DNA of 64,000 nt from Gentiana macrophylla (GCA_026214975.1 CM047805.1:9572463-9636462), one strand, 5' to 3'. Positions 22,655 to 36,576 are shown, numbered from the stretch's first letter. Made by a program: numbers and translations. The notes: generated by a model from the sequence alone, not told the origin.

Positions 22655-24378
22655 TGAATGATGCAGGTTCTTAGATCTAACCAAAATTAGATCTATGCGC
22701 AGCGGACGGATCACGATTTACATATCATAAAACATAGTTAAAGGACTTAAAACTACAAGGGGTTAAGATCATGTTACCAATATAGGGAAGAGGCCCTTGA
22801 TCTTCCGATGTGTTCTCCAAACGGCGGTTGGTGGACACCCTTCTTGATACACGAGCCTCCTTGATATGCAAACTAAAAATCCGAAGATTTTTCCAACTCG
22901 AACCCTAAGAATAGAGGCCGAATTTTTCGGCCAATTTCTCTCGTGAATAGTGACGTGAATAGTACCTTGCCCTTAGACTTGGGAGAACTCTCTTTATATA
23001 GGAGAGTAATCAATGTCCTCCAAGTATTAAATAATTAAGTGATAATTATCACATTAATCCTTTTCCAAATAAAAGATAAATAAAATGATTATCCCAAACA
23101 AATTAAGATAAATCATATTATTATCTATTATTCCATGAATTATCATTTAACAAATAAAAGATAAATCACATGTTAAATAATTATCCAAGAAAACTAATTT
23201 CTCTCTAATTATTAGGACATTAATGGCGCCACATATTGGGTCAAAAAGCCCACATAAAATGTCTTTTATGTGTATTATATTATTTAGCCCAAATAAATAA
23301 TATCCATGCATATCAATTAATTAGCCCAAACAATTAATTATCACTGAGGCCCAAATAACAAGATTATTTGTCCGAATTACGTAAGCCACATCGGGGACCA
23401 TGGACTATAACCAGTAGCTCCAATAATTAATTATTCATCGAATGTAATAAGTACATTAATTATTAATTCCGGGATTACGCCACCATAAACCCGGCCCGAA
23501 CTCTACCGATTATAGATGTATACTTATACTCAACCCATAGAGTGAATAAGCGTCCATTGATATAATCACTACATACTGATTAACCCTCCATAGATCGTCC
23601 CATTCTCGAGAGGAAGTCTCCGTGAACCCGACTCGAAATATCTTATCCTTATTTACCATCAACCCCTAGTGATCAATTAGTTCACATATCCGACTAGTAG
23701 CTAATTAGTCTAAATATGAACTCGGCCGATCGATCACTTTCTTAAGGCTAACAAATAAGGGATTGTCTCTACTTCCCCTTGAGGAAGGAATGGATTCCAT
23801 GTCTGTGAAAATCGAACTACTCACTCATCCGGAGATAGTGCCAATGAGAAGTGGCTTGGAACACATTATTTAAGTGAACCGTAACTAACACATCAAACAC
23901 TACCCCGGGACAAGCAAAGACTCGTGTGATCACCTCGAGATTAAGGTTGATCCATCTATGATCATCTAATGATTTAATAAGATTCCTCGATTACGGAATT
24001 ATATCGAGAAATTCGATTAAATCGGTCCATCCTATATGAATGCCATCATATATAAATGCCCCACGTAGTACCTCTACCGGCAGATCCGGATAAGACTATC
24101 ACACCCTAAGGCGTTAGGCGCATTATTGGTGTTTTAATCAAGAGACCCTAAACTCGATTAAGTTCACCACGGACTAACAGCTTAAGTATATCACCGCTTA
24201 ACTCAATCCTCACGTGTAATCCATACACCGAGTTAAGTGGTTACATCTGAGATATACTTAGGGTTTGCAGCAGATGTGTATTACTTTACAAGCACAAAGC
24301 AAGTAATATGGTGAGATAAATTGTCATTCATTATTAAAAACAATTACACAAATTGTCTTTCGGACACTACACCTAACA
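22655..24378 (-). mobile_element. copia B 3' LTR (1724 bp)
   Basis: Plus-strand ends TGAATGATGCAGG and CACTACACCTAACA. A minus-strand TATATAA box lies at about 22994-23000. The part from about 23239 to the end recurs at 57859-59005. It is followed on the right by the purine tract (minus strand CAAGTGGGAGAT), so this is the 3' LTR of a minus-strand element. Confidence 0.83.
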
Positions 24379-27330
24379 ATCTCCCACTTGCACAAAATGA
24401 CAAGTAACGATTGTTTTTAGAGCACACCCTTTCTCATCTTATTCACAACACTCTCCCACTTGCTCTAAAATCAGATGAGACATATCCATCAATGCCGTAC
24501 CCACCAAGCACTAGACTTGGTGCACTAATCAGTTAGGTTATCGGCTCGAAACGATCTTTAGGATCGAAACGTTGCCGGTCCATCTAATCAGGCGGTACTC
24601 TCTCTCAATATGCTTTTGACCTCTAGTGACTGAGAAAATCCTTCTAAGCTATCTCTTCACTGCTTTCACAATGAAGTGATATCGGCTCACTAGACCTGGA
24701 ATTACTCCCAGATCAGTAATGAAATTCCTAAGCCATATCGCCACTCTGTTTGCTCCGAAAGGCGCTCGTATCCGATTAATTGAAATCGAATTGGCGGTTC
24801 TAGATTTTTCCAGACTATAGCTCCATCAAAATGAGTAAACACTGAGCCCGAGATCGTCCCAACGATCATCCTTAATCTGACTGTAAGTCAGAATCAGTGT
24901 AGTCAACCATATTCAAGTTTGCACCCGAATATACAAGCACATTATTCCTCGTTCTTCAAAGATACTTGAGGACGTACTAAACCGCATTCACTGCTCGAAT
25001 CCGAGATTCGACTACTATTGACTTATTATGACCTGACTTGCCGTTATCCAAGAGAGACTCTATCCCATTTTCTCTTTATCCGGGGATTTAGAGAATCATT
25101 CCTGAGAGTTAGGGTAGGACTACTCTCGATGAATGTTGCATACGTATATGCATGATCATCTTAACCAATAAGACGGATGGGATAGCCAATGACTCATTCT
25201 TGTGAATTTGACCGAATCAAATTCTTAGAATATAGTCCAATTCTCTCATCCAGAGAATCTTGGCGTGTCAGTTTCCGACTTCAGATAGCACACCCATGTT
25301 GTTTCCAACCGTTTTAGTGTTATCATTTATGAACACTAATACTACTGCTACATTACCAATATTTATATCCAGTCTACGAAAAACTTATCAATATTTTGGT
25401 CAAGTCCACATATTTTAAAACATGTGACTTTTAAATGACCGAGAGGTTTTCTTAAATCCACAAAGGATATAAGCCATGGCAGCCTCCTACCAAAAGGTTC
25501 TTTACGAATGAATTAAGATATCGTTAGTCTACAAAAAAGGTCTTGGGGAATCACCCCTATCTTCCGCTTTGTAACGAATCCGTTATTCATTCTTAGCTAA
25601 AACCCTACATTGAATGAATTGATTCCGTTGTTCGGCAAGAAAGTCTCGTGGGAATCACCCCTATTTTACGCTTTAATAAAAATCTAGCAAGATCGAGTGG
25701 TGAGAGAGTTCAAGGTCCAGTTAACTCTCTACTTGTCGTGAATCACCCCTATACCACTCAACTTTGCGCCGAAAGTTTTAACTTTCCTATTCATTCGACT
25801 CTTTTCCGTGTAGATCCAATTGCTCCCATCGGGCCTGAGACACTCGGTGGTTCTACAAGAGGTCGAATGTAACCTGAGTACCAAAACTCCATTCACAGGG
25901 GTTAAGGTTTTCAAACCAACCTCTATAATCGAGAATCCTATACACACCCACCAAGAGCCATAGGTTATCAATCACCCCAGCTGATTATAAAGTCCACAAA
26001 ATCACAATGGGTCAACGGTTAAACCATACTCCCACTGTGTCTTGGGTGGATTGACATTCTGATCTAGTAGTATTTATCAGTGTAATCACCAACAACTAAT
26101 GTTGGACGTGGTTTGATTAAATCAGATAGTAACTACCTTTGGGTAACCGTACTCCAAGGTTTAAGGTCGCTTTCTTATAGATTCTATCGAAAGGCTTGTG
26201 ACAGTTCAACCGTCACTTTCGATCTCAAGAATCTTATAATCAACCTTCACTCGTCTCATTAAGATATTTCACGAAACAAATACAATCTGAGCGTATACAA
26301 AAAATCCCCAATCCTACCTTCAAGCATTAAATGCTAAATGCCTACATTTACGGATGTGGTGTGAACCGAATTCACTCCTTATCCATAAACTCACTAGCAT
26401 CTTCTAGGTAGACTTCTCGGTTTACATAATAATGTTAACCGTTATTTTGCAACGAATTATCTTAATCGAGTTTAGCAGTGTATTGTAGCACATTAATAAC
26501 TATATCGGGCAAGTGTATGGTTTCTTCCTCAGTGGAAAAACATTCCACTAGGAGGCAGGCCGAGCATCAGTCCCAAGACTATGCGATAGCCTATTTCCGA
26601 GCATGGAATACTCTATTCTCTCGCTAAAATCGAGACACCTCCTCGTATTCTTTCGATAAACCAACCAATGTTTTGAGTAGTTATCGAGACGAGAATGTCA
26701 CCACTCAAAATCTCCCACTAGCTTGTATCTCTCACTAGACCCGAAGGTCATGGTGAACAAGCTATGTTACCCTTCAAAACTATTACCCTTTCCCGATTGA
26801 AAGGAAACTTAGTCATTGTTCCTTTGAGATAGTGTTCCAAGACTGGGAGATAGGAATCACCCTTAGCCAGTCAGCAGGTCTTGTCTCTAGGATATATGCA
26901 CTAATTAATAGATATTGAAAAGTCGTTTATCTTAATACGGAAACCTTTTACCTTTAATAGTTTTAGATGTGTTACACATACTTATTCAGCTGTTCTAAGT
27001 GGTTCTGATTTTATCAAACAAAAGCCCGAGTCTCGGATTCGTACTACAAATGTCATATTCACTTTCTATGAGGCAACAATATATCGAGTTGAAAGTGAAT
27101 CCAATTGTTTCAACGAATGCAAACGTAAAAAAAAATTTTTCTCGTGATATTCAAGATAGAATCCAAATTCATTTCCTTATATCACTCCCACTATTCTAGC
27201 CGAAATTACGCCCGTTGTTACTTTATTAATGCACGACTTCATTGTTCTTCCAAAGAACTAAGCCACTTTGAGTCAAGTTACTCGGTTAAGAAAGTCGCTA
27301 AGGATTCATTGGTTAGTGATCCAAATCACT
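24379..27330 (-). pseudogene. copia B internal region, degenerate pol
   Basis: RNase H is the clearest part. At about 24650-25010 the minus strand reads RTRNNVLVYSGANLNMV, YTDSDLQSDKDD, then a GA(I/V)VWK block and a FITDLG-like end, all typical copia motifs but interrupted by stops. Repeated phrases such as AATCACCCCTA(T) at 25550, 25650 and 25740 mark small internal duplications. No intact protein remains. The junction with the next family, somewhere before 27331-28000, cannot be placed. Confidence 0.6.
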
Positions 27331-29852
27331 TTCCTTATCCTATACTTTCTTTAATTAATGTTTTGGTTTAGCCTCAAAACTTTAGTTAAGATGATTAACA
27401 CTTATAGACATTCTTTCCCATTCTTAACTTTCCTTAAAAGGAAATAGTCTTGAACTAGCGATTAAGCTTGAGTAGATACTACTCGTGAACTGTGGGATGT
27501 CTAGTGAAAGCATTACCCAGTGGGACTGATTTTCTAATAAATTAGAAAAACATAATATAAAAGCTCCCACTAGTTTATCGGTTCCAAATACCGTCTAACT
27601 AGCGACACTTTAATTTATGATTCTCCAATTTTTCTATCAGAAAATTTCTCGTGTAGACACTACACAATTCACTAGAAGAATTTTGTCGTCCCAATCATCT
27701 TTCAAACTAACTACGGTTGTCTCTCGTTCTGCACGAGTGACAGCAATGACATGTCTATTCACGTCACTTAAGTTTTGAAACTTCAAGAGAAATATCTCTT
27801 CCGAAAAATTAATCGCATGTGAGATTAATAAATACAACGTTCTAGTTACTTACCATTTTTTTTAACGAAGTCATTACTAGTCAATTTTACACTAGCGATC
27901 CTAGCACCTTAGAGATATATATATAAGCTTGTAAATAAAATTGACAAAAAATAAATCCAAATCATACACTACTAAAATTTTAGGAACATAAACTAAGTAC
28001 TTATAGTCTATCCTACCATTCCAAGGATTTAATCTAATGCCTCAAGTGCCGCCTTAGGGTAGGTCAAAGAGGTTTCGATTAATATTGAAGATCGATTGAG
28101 AATCGAACATCTCATTTGTGATCGTCAATCACCTTTCCTTTTTCAGCCAAGGTACTAACAAAAATATCCTTTATGAGTGTGACCTACTATCTCAGATTTT
28201 TAGGTAGACCCCGAGTGTGCCGCGCTTAGGTCGGTCGGTGACCCGACGAGTACCCAAAATCCTATCCTTTCGGAGACCAAGCCTTGAATTTTGATAGCGG
28301 TGAAGGCCTTCCTTAGGAGGCCGGTCCTGAGCCGGCACGAGGCGTCACCATTCTCTCACGTTGCTTGTGTCAACAGTAGAGGCCGTGGGGTCGGTTGTCG
28401 CCTCCTCTCCGCTCCACTCAATATTTTGAAAAAGTGGTGGGTTTATCGATCACGTTTTGGACTTGATGTTACATTAAGGAACAATAAATCATAGGCCCGA
28501 ATGTTGTCGGTTATGTGGGCTAGCCCACCCGACCTATTCGTTAGAACATATGTGGCCGTCGGACGGGTCAAGGCTAGGAGAGGTCCGTTGAGCCGTAGTG
28601 GCTCTTCGGATGGCTCAGTATTGCCAGACCCCCGTGCAAACGCCACACGTGGAGGGTGAAGTCGATTGAGCCGTAGCTACTGTTGACCACCCAACCGTGG
28701 TTAAACCACTTTCAACCTGTTTGCCCGTGATTATCCAATCCTTAAACATCAAACTTTCACGTGAACACTACGGAACAAAACGTAATCTCGTCTTAGGTAA
28801 GGTGGAATTCACCAAGAATCCAACACCTTAACCACGAGGTTTCGGATTTTACTCCTTATGCTTTCGCGAGTGGGATTCACCGAGAATCCATCACCCAACC
28901 TCGACGATTGAAAAAAAACCCGTGTTCCTCGGTTTTACCCTAATTAGTTTCTAATTAATATCATACAATTAATTAAAACTAATCGCGTGTTTTTATACAT
29001 GCCTAACTAATTCCTCGAATTAATTTCTACATGTATGCATATGGAGTGGAATTCATGATATGATGCATGTCATGGTAATTTTCCGGTTCTACTCATACAA
29101 TCTAAACATGTATACTAGTGCGGAAAATAAACACCGAGATGCACCGTTGGCACCCCCAGAACTAATCTATTCGAAAATAAATTAAAACCCTAATCTGCAA
29201 ATGTTAGGAATCTTCGACGATCGGCATATCAAACGAACTTGGATCGGGATGAAAATTTCCAGATCTGATCTTCATTCTTCGGACTTCAAGATGGACGGTC
29301 GGATCGGAGCTTTGACTTGTCAATCTTCCTCGATGAGCCGCCCAACTTGATGCTTTGAAACAGACTCTCACAAAGCAGCGCATCATCATACTTCCGAGAT
29401 CGATCGGGGATGAAGATGAATCCCGATCGTCCTGAAATTTTATCTCACGTCCAAAACTCCATGATTATCGATCTGACCGGTCGGATTTTAATTTGAACGG
29501 TCCAATTGTTCCCAAAAATCGAAGAAGTCACGATTAGGGTTTCTGTGAATCCTGCGTTTTTCTGTTACAGCAGCCACTTCGCTGCAACGAACGGAAACCC
29601 AAACGGACTCGATCGACACCAAAATTTGTGGGATTGTTCATCAACTTCCAATCTTGATTCTGACCGGAGGATCTTCGTTTTAACGGCTCAAACAACTTAA
29701 AAACGAAAAGACTAAACAGCTAATGTACAGATCTATTTTCCGAAATTAAAATTGCAATAATACATAAATTACATAATTTCCTATACTCATATGAACGAAT
29801 TTTCATCGTTTATATGAGTTTACAATAGATCTAACGGGAAAACGGTGCCAAC
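27331..29852 (-). mobile_element. copia-like leader/LTR sequence (family C), first copy
   Basis: The same 2.5 kb recurs at 52210-54723. The segment near 28800-28900 has paired phrases GTGGAATTCACCAAGAATCC and GTGGGATTCACCGAGAATCC. The second resembles a phrase in the copia A leader at about 17190. From about 29117 the sequence looks like the inner end of a copia LTR, cut at 29852 by the Athila-type LTR. No coding domain is recognised, and open frames near 28291-28646 are not like any known protein. Confidence 0.45.
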
Positions 29853-31427
29853 TGTTAAGGGTGAATTTATACTATTTATAACGCTATATTCTATGATAAT
29901 TTTCCCCATATTTGTATGAAATTGCATAAGAAACATGTGTTTAATGAAAATATTGAGCAAATGATATTTTAGAAGAGTTAATCGCAAAATAGGTTGATTT
30001 ATGTGTTTTAATTATGATTTTATGAATATTTGGACATTATTACGTTTTGCGATGTTTTTATGTGTTATAGATACGTGTTTGATGCTCAAGAGATGATCAA
30101 AAAGAGATAAGAGTCGAAATATATGATGATAAAAGAGATAATGAAGGAATTGACAAGAAGAAAAGAGATAAAGATCAAGAAATCGAAATTCAATCATATG
30201 GAACTGGCGTCCAGGTCCCGTCCAGTGGACGGGCGTCTGATGAAATTGGACGAGCGTCCGCATATGGGAAGTTGATTCGAGATGTTTGACGCCGAAGTGG
30301 GCGCCGTCTGGACGAGCGTTTGGTCGCGACTCGCCCGATTTGAAGTTCATATGAAGGCCGGGCGGGCGCCCCAAGAACTGCAGGCGGGCGTCCGGTGGCC
30401 GACTTAGCAGAACCGACTTTGAAATCTATATATAGTCGGCTGTTTTCTCCACAAATGATCATCATACTCTCATTATTCAAAACCCTAAACCTAGGGGCGG
30501 CTTTAGGCTGCGTTTTTCATCTTTTTATTCCTATTTTTATGCTCTTAGTTTAGATTAAACACTAGTTACTTTTTATGCCTTTGTTTATAAAATTTGAGTT
30601 GCTGAGGATGTTCAGAGGCTAAAAGCTTCATCAAACGAGTATTGTGAAGCCGTCCAACAATTGTTGATTTCGTTTTCTTCGATTCTACTGTGAGTTTTTA
30701 ACAAAGGTTGTTTCTTATTCATGCTTATTCATGTCTAATTTGCTCTTATATCGGAAGATATGCATGTGTTGATTGTTTATTGTTGATGGAAGTCTTAATA
30801 AACCCTAGATCACCATGAATAAGAATAGTAATTCGAATCTATCATAACGGAAGTTAATAGGTCTGATTACTAGATTATAAACACAAAGTTTGCACCTTTG
30901 GTTATTAAACGCGTTAATCTCACATCGGAAGATAATAGATTGATAGATGAACTTTCTAAGGAATTAGGGTTCATGTTTAGGAGAGGTGAATCACAACCTG
31001 AATAAAAACTGCAATATAATCGAGATAGGGAATCAATGTTTGTTGGATAGGTGGATCAATCCTCGTTTGCTCGTTATAAATTTGATTTAAATCCTTAAAA
31101 GCTTGAATTTGTCTAGTTAGTTTACGTTTATCTGCATCTTAGATTAGTTAGTTTAAATTGGTTCGCAGCCCGTATCTTTCCTGGCTTTAGATCATCTCTT
31201 CTGTCCAGTTTTACGTTTTAGTTAAGTTTAATTTTCAGTATTCGTTTAGTTTTATCCGCTATTTAGCTTAGTAATCGTGACATAGGTTAGTTAGATAAAA
31301 ACTAGAAATCACAATCGTTTAGTTCCCCGTAAGATCGACCCGGCATTAACCGCTATTACTACGATCCTTATACTTGAGGTTAACCGGATTATTACTTGTT
31401 TATTTTGTGTTGATAAAATCCGTGACA
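29853..31427 (+). repeat. Athila 5' LTR (about 1575 bp)
   Basis: Begins TGTTAAGGGTGAATT and ends ATCCGTGACA, six bases before the primer site. A TATA box TATATATA lies at 30427-30434. Dyad units of the GGACG-NN-CGTCC type occur at 30206-30395. The start is inferred from TG and from the jump in sequence character, as no 3' LTR is available for comparison. Confidence 0.75.
30427..30434 (+). promoter_or_regulatory. Athila LTR TATA box
   Basis: GAAATCTATATATAGTCGG is a strong plant TATA context about 1 kb upstream of the LTR end. The same site is at 55300-55308 in the second copy. Confidence 0.6.
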
Positions 31428-31433
31428 AGTTTT

Positions 31434-31451
31434 TGGCGCCGTTGCCGGGGA
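31434..31451 (+). other. primer binding site, tRNA-Asp type
   Basis: TGGCGCCGTTGCCGGGGA, the 18-base site typical of Athila/Tat elements, complementary to the 3' end of tRNA-Asp. Confidence 0.93.
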
Positions 31452-31714
31452 ACCGGACGGTTGTCTAGTTTTTGTTTTCGTTTTCTATTTTTTCTGTTTG
31501 TTTTTGTTTCGTTTTCCTGTTTTAATCCGTTTTAAATTCCTGTTTTTAGTTGATAATTGTTTTAGGTAGTTGTTAAGTAGATAATTAGGGTTTAAAACTT
31601 TCCCTTAGTATTTTTCTTGAAGTTAGATCTTCTGTCTTTCTGTTTTTCTGACGTTCTTTCTTCCCTTCTTGTATTCTCTGCAAATTCCTGCTTTTGTTCT
31701 AAGTTTTCCCGTGA

Positions 31715-31921
31715 GCAAACGGGCGTCTGGGATATTGGACGCCCGTCCGCTGGGGAAATTATCAATTCTGTTCTGGTTTTTATTCACTTAGACGAGCGTC
31801 CATAAGTTTTGGACGCCCGTTCAGGTATTCCGTCTGTCAGACGAGCGTTTAAATTACTAAACGCCCGTCCGATCTCAACCTCATCTGGACGCCCGTCCAA
31901 TCTTTTGGACGTCCGTCCGGT
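31715..31921. repeat. dyad array in Athila leader
   Basis: Eight units of the form (G/A)(G/A)ACG-NN-CGT(C/T)(C/T) in about 205 bp, between the primer site and gag. The middle dinucleotide is CC, GG, AG or TC. Recurs with changes at 56590-56790. Confidence 0.8.
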
Positions 31922-32048
31922 ATTGTTTTCCTTAACACTTTTGTTTCCTTTTCTTCTTTCCCTTTCCTCTCTTTAGGTTTTTATTTTTTAGTTCAGGCTT
32001 TTACTTTCTTAGTTTTAGGTTTTGTTCCACTTGTTTTTGGTCCGGTTT

Positions 32049-33632
32049 ATGCAAACTCGGAGTCAAAAGGGACCGTTAATATACACCCCTGACCCCGAGC
32101 GAACCATAGTCCGGCCAAACAGGCGGAATTTCCGTTCTGCGGTTCTGGCAGACAGAGCCGAGCGAGATCTTGAAGAACAACTAGCAAGAGAAATCACTGA
32201 TTTTGTGATAATGGCCGCTGATAATAGACGTACATTGGCAGACTACGCCATGCCAGGCGAAGTCAAGGTCAACCCGGCTATTGTTATTCCAGCCATTACT
32301 GCACAAACCTTTGAGCTGAAGCCAGGACTTATCCAGATGATGCAGCACGCATCAATTTTTCACGGCTACCAATCAGAGAATCCGCATACCCACTTACACA
32401 CATTCTTAGAGATATGCGGTACTACACGCATCCAAGGAGTAAGTGAGGATGCTATCAAACTGAAACTATTTCCATTTTCGTTGAAAGGGGAGGCCAAAGA
32501 GTGGTACACCTCTCTCCCATCTGAATCTATCACCACCAGGCGTAACTCGAAAGGAGTTCTTGAGTCAATATTTTCCACCTTCAAAAACCGCCCAGTGCTT
32601 AAATGAAATATTCACCTTCTACCAGAAAGAGAATGAGTCCTTTTTCGAATCTTGGAAGAGATTCAAGTCTCTTCTTAGAAAGTGTCCTCACCATGGCTTG
32701 CCAATGGAAAGGCAAGTCAACACCTTCTTTAGTGGATTGACCGAGCTAACAAAAGGCATGGTCAATAGCTCTTCTGGTGGGGCATTTCTGAAGAAAACGC
32801 CTGAAGAGGGATGGGCACTGTTTGAGGATATTGCAAAGTATAACTATGCCCCCTCTTATCAAGCAATTCAAGCACCTCCTCCTCCCAAGGTTGAGGAAGT
32901 CAATTTACAAAGTTTGATTGCCATGCTGCAAAAGCAGATGGCCCCACCTCAAGTTTCCAACCCTATAAATCAAACTTCCTCTTTTCCACAGAACCCTCAG
33001 GTTCTGTATTGCGAAAATTGCTGTCAGACCGGCCATATGAATGGCCAATGTCAATTTAATCCCCCTGCACCTTATCAAGTAAATGCATTTCATGACTATG
33101 GACAAGGTACAATCAAGTCACATGTCAAAATTGTGACGAGGTGGGGCACATTTCTAAATTCCCGCCTTATGAGCGGACGAATGCGGAAGTGAATGCATTC
33201 TATGGCGAGAACAATCAAAGGTTCAATCGGTTTCTGGCCAGGGCAATTTTCAAAACCAAGGGTTTAATCCATCTTCAAATTTCAATCCCAACTCGAATTT
33301 TAATTCGAATCAGAATTTCAACGAAACCCTGGGTTTAATCGAGATCAAAACTCGAATTTTTCCAATCCTACGCAAAAATTCAATCGAGTCAACCTTCCAA
33401 TTCAAATTCTCAATTTCAAAGTCGGCCCAGCCAGCCATATGCTACAAATCTCCAAACCTCTCAAGGCCCCTCCCAACCTACAAATCTTGAGTCTAAGTTG
33501 GAAGAGCAAAGTAGATCGATGAAGAATCTTGAGAGACAAATTGGGCAACTGGTGAAGCAGTTGGCTTCTAGACCCCAGGCACCGCCAGGTTTCACCGAGA
33601 AGAATCCAAAGGGTGGTCAAGTTGCTCAGTGA
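32049..33632 (+). pseudogene. Athila gag
   Basis: The start MQTRSQKG at 32049 is the usual Athila beginning. Recognisable blocks are LADYAMPGEVKVNPAIVIP, MMQHASIFHGYQSENPHTHL, KLKLFPFSLKGEAKEWY and the capsid helices after 32560 (FTFYQKENESFFESWKRF). Two zinc knuckles follow: CENCCQTGHMNGQC at about 33010-33055, and a second at about 33120-33150 whose last Cys reads as Phe. A coiled-coil stretch (SKLEEQSRSMKNLERQIGQL) lies at about 33494-33560. A frameshift near 32538 splits it; the second copy (57400) is open there. Confidence 0.88.
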
Positions 33633-34772
33633 TTTGAACAAAGGCCCATGTACTGACCTTGTGCCATCAATTCAATACGGTAAGGAGGAGGCCAGTGCAA
33701 TGAATCTAAGGAGCGGTATACAAGTTAGTGGTCCTTCCCATCCGGAAACCACTAGCCCTCCTGCCATTGATAAGGCGGGAGGGAAGCCGAGCACCTACAC
33801 TCCTCAATCGCAAAGAGAAAACTCGGTGGTGATCCCCTGAGAGGTGAAGAATTTGGTGATCCTCAAGTGGCTGATCCTTTGAGGACCGAAAAAGCAAGCG
33901 AAAGTCAGGAGGCTGATCCCCCGACTACTAAGAAATCTGAAAAAACTGTTCGTTGGAAGGATCTGGAAGACAGAGCGGTCAGTGCATCCTCGAAAAAGGT
34001 TTTCTCTGAGGATGACCTTAAGAAACTTCCATTTCCACCGAGAAAGAGCAACATTCCTTTGATTGAGGATAAGAAGTATGAAAAGGTACTAAACCTTTTG
34101 AAAAATACTCAGGTGAATCTTCCATTATCGGATGTCTTAGTCGAGATGCCTAAGTATACAAAATTTATCAAGGATGTTGTGTCTTCGAAAAAGAAATTAG
34201 CAGGCATGGAAAGGCAGATTGGTGAGGATTGTTCCATGATTAATTATGAAAATTTACCAATTAAAAGAGGTGACCCTGGAAAATTCGTGCTTACAGTATT
34301 AATGGGAGGTCTAGTCTTCCCAAATTCTTTGTGTGATCTAGGTGCCTCTATAAGCCTTATGCCAATGTCTGTATGCAAACAGCTCGGTTTACAAAGCCTT
34401 CTAGAACCCACTACTATGAGTTTACAATTCGCGGATAGATCCTCTAAGAAAGCTTCGGGAATCCTAAAAGACGTTTTGGTTCAGATTGATCGATTTACCT
34501 TTCCAGTTGATTGGTATGTTTTAGATATAGAGAAGGACGAAAACGTTCCCTTGATTCTAGGAAGACCTTTCTTATCTACAGCTAGAGCTCTCATCGACTG
34601 CGATGGTGGGCAAGTGACTATCCGAGTTGGTGACCAAGAGGTGAGTTACAATGTCTTAAAGTCCATTCAAGTACCCTCTGGCCCTCCAACCGGCTTTTCC
34701 ATTGATTATATGATGGATGATTTCACCGACTATATGGATAAGCAAGTCATGGTTTGTAGAAGTTTAATATGA
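33633..34772 (+). pseudogene. Athila linker and aspartic protease
   Basis: After a low-complexity linker, the open frame 33867-34772 carries INYENLPIKRGDPGKFVL, the active-site block SLCDLGASISLMPMSVC (DLGA in place of the more common DTGA, as in other Athila proteins), and NVPLILGRPFLSTARALIDC. The product cleaves the polyprotein. The frame is in good condition for about 300 codons but is broken upstream near 33840 and downstream at 34772. Confidence 0.85.
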
Positions 34773-34806
34773 GCGATTAGTTGATAATCCGAATACTCAT
34801 GGTAGG

Positions 34807-36110
34807 GTGAATCTGGATCAACTAGCGGTGATTTTGAGGAAGAGTCATTTGGAAGGAGAGGCTTTGGCGGTGGGACCACAGAGTAAACTCAATGATATTG
34901 AGTTGAAAAGTGGAGATCTCAAGTCTAGTTTAGAAGACCCCCCTGCGGATTTGGTGTTGAAGCCGTTACCCAAACATCTTAAGTATGTGTTCTTAAGAGA
35001 AGGCGACAAGCTTCCTTTAATCATATCTACCAAGCTTTCCCGTACAGAGGAAATGAAACTGATCAACGTCTTGAAGAAGAATGAAAAAGCTTTTGGTTGG
35101 CAAGTAGGAGATATCAGGGGAATATCTCCTGACATCTGCATGCACAAGATCAAGACGAATGAGGCGCCAAGTGTGTCGACAACCCAAAGAAGGCTTAACC
35201 TCATATGCAAGAAGTCGTTAAAAGGAAATCATTAAACTTCGGACATGGGGATCATTTATGCCATCGCGGATAGTGAATGGGTTTCCCGACTCAAGTAGTT
35301 CCCAAAAAGGTGGAATTACAATTGAAAAGAATGAGAAGGAGAGGAAATTGCATTGAGGCTTGTTATCGTTACAGAGTCATCGATTATCGAAAGCTCAATG
35401 AGGTAACCATGAAAGATCACTTTCCCTTCCATTCATTGACCGGATGCTCGAAAGTCTGGCGGGACACGATTTTATCAAGTTTCCTAGATGGATATTCGGG
35501 ATATTTCCAGATACCCATTGATCCAAATGACCAAGAAAAGACCACCTTCACTGCGCTTATGGTACATTCGCCTACTGACGAATGCCGTTCGGTCTCTGCA
35601 ATGCCCCAGCTACATTTCAGCGATGTATGCTAGCCATCTTTGACGGGCTTGTAGAAAAGTGTATGGAGATTTTTATGGACGATTTTTCGGTTTTTGGTCA
35701 GTCTTTTGATGATTGCCTTGACAATCTTGATCAGGTGCTATCTAGATGTGTGGAAAAGAACCTAGTACTTAATCTGGAAAAATGCCATTTCATGGTAGAT
35801 GAAGGAATAGTTCTTGGCCACAAGATCTCAAACCAAAGGTATAGAAGTTGATGAGGGCAAAAGTAGAAGCTATTGAGAAGATGAGCTATCCTAAAATGTG
35901 CGCGAAGTGAGAGGCTTTCTTGGACACGCCGGCTTCTACAGTAAGGTTCATTCAAGATTTCTCCAAGATAGCCAAGCCCTCGTCCACTTTACTAAAGGAA
36001 GACGTTGAGTTTAATTTTGATGAGAGCCGCAAGCAAGCGTTTGAGGAGCTTAAGGATCGTTTAATATCCGCTCCGATTCTTATATCGCTTTGACCGAACC
36101 TACCATTTGA
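34807..36110 (+). pseudogene. Athila reverse transcriptase
   Basis: The N-terminal block contains LKPLPKHLKYVFL then KAFGWQVGDIRGISPDICMH. Fingers and palm follow with MGIIYAIADSEWV-like text, YRVIDYRKLNEVTMKDHFPF, and after a frameshift at about 35580 MPFGLCNAPATFQRCM and the catalytic IFMDDFSVFG at about 35670. The end includes LVLNLEKCHFMV and an LGHKIS motif. At least five frame changes interrupt it, so it cannot be translated as it stands. Confidence 0.88.
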
Positions 36111-36111
36111 G

Positions 36112-36576
36112 CTTATGTGCGACGCATCAAACTATGCTGTTGGTGCTGTTCTAGGGCAAAAGATCAAAGGAAAGTTCCAGCCTATCTATTACGCAAGTCA
36201 CACATTGAACCCCTCTCAAGTTAACTATACTACCACTGAAAAGGAACTACTAGCCGTAGTCTTTGCTATGGACAAGTTCCGTAGTTACTTGTTAGGAGCT
36301 CAAGTGATCGTGTGGACTGATCACGCTGCTTTGCGTTACCTGATGACTAAGAAAGAGGCTAAACCGCGCTTACTACGTTGGATATTGACCCTACAAGAGT
36401 TTGACGTTCAAATTAAGGACAAAAAGGGCAGTGAAAATGTAGTGGCGGATCACGTCTCTAGGATGTTAAGTGAGGAAAAGGATGAACCAGATGATATAGA
36501 TCTTTACTTTCCTCTAGAGAACATCATGTTGATCGATGGCCGCTCCACGATGTTCCATGGTATTCTCCCATTGTAA
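36112..36576 (+). pseudogene. Athila RNase H
   Basis: An open frame of about 150 codons with [53 protein letters not shown] and [11 protein letters not shown]. These are the conserved acidic and basic blocks of Ty3 RNase H. It is continuous with the RT region upstream after frame breaks and passes into the integrase linker at about 36500. Confidence 0.9.

Noticed and set aside
25550..25760. Repeated AATCACCCCTAT phrases as a tandem regulatory array
   Set aside because: Spacing is irregular and the phrases match small duplications in decayed copia sequence; nothing supports a regulatory role.
28291..28646. Overlapping GC-rich open frames on both strands (also 53320-53565)
   Set aside because: No recognisable domain, no consistent coding strand, and they sit in a copied copia-like leader. 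Open frames here follow from GC content.
30190..30480. Minus-strand frames of 96-120 codons in the Athila LTR
   Set aside because: Arg/Pro-rich product of the dyad repeats read antisense; overlaps promoter sequence.
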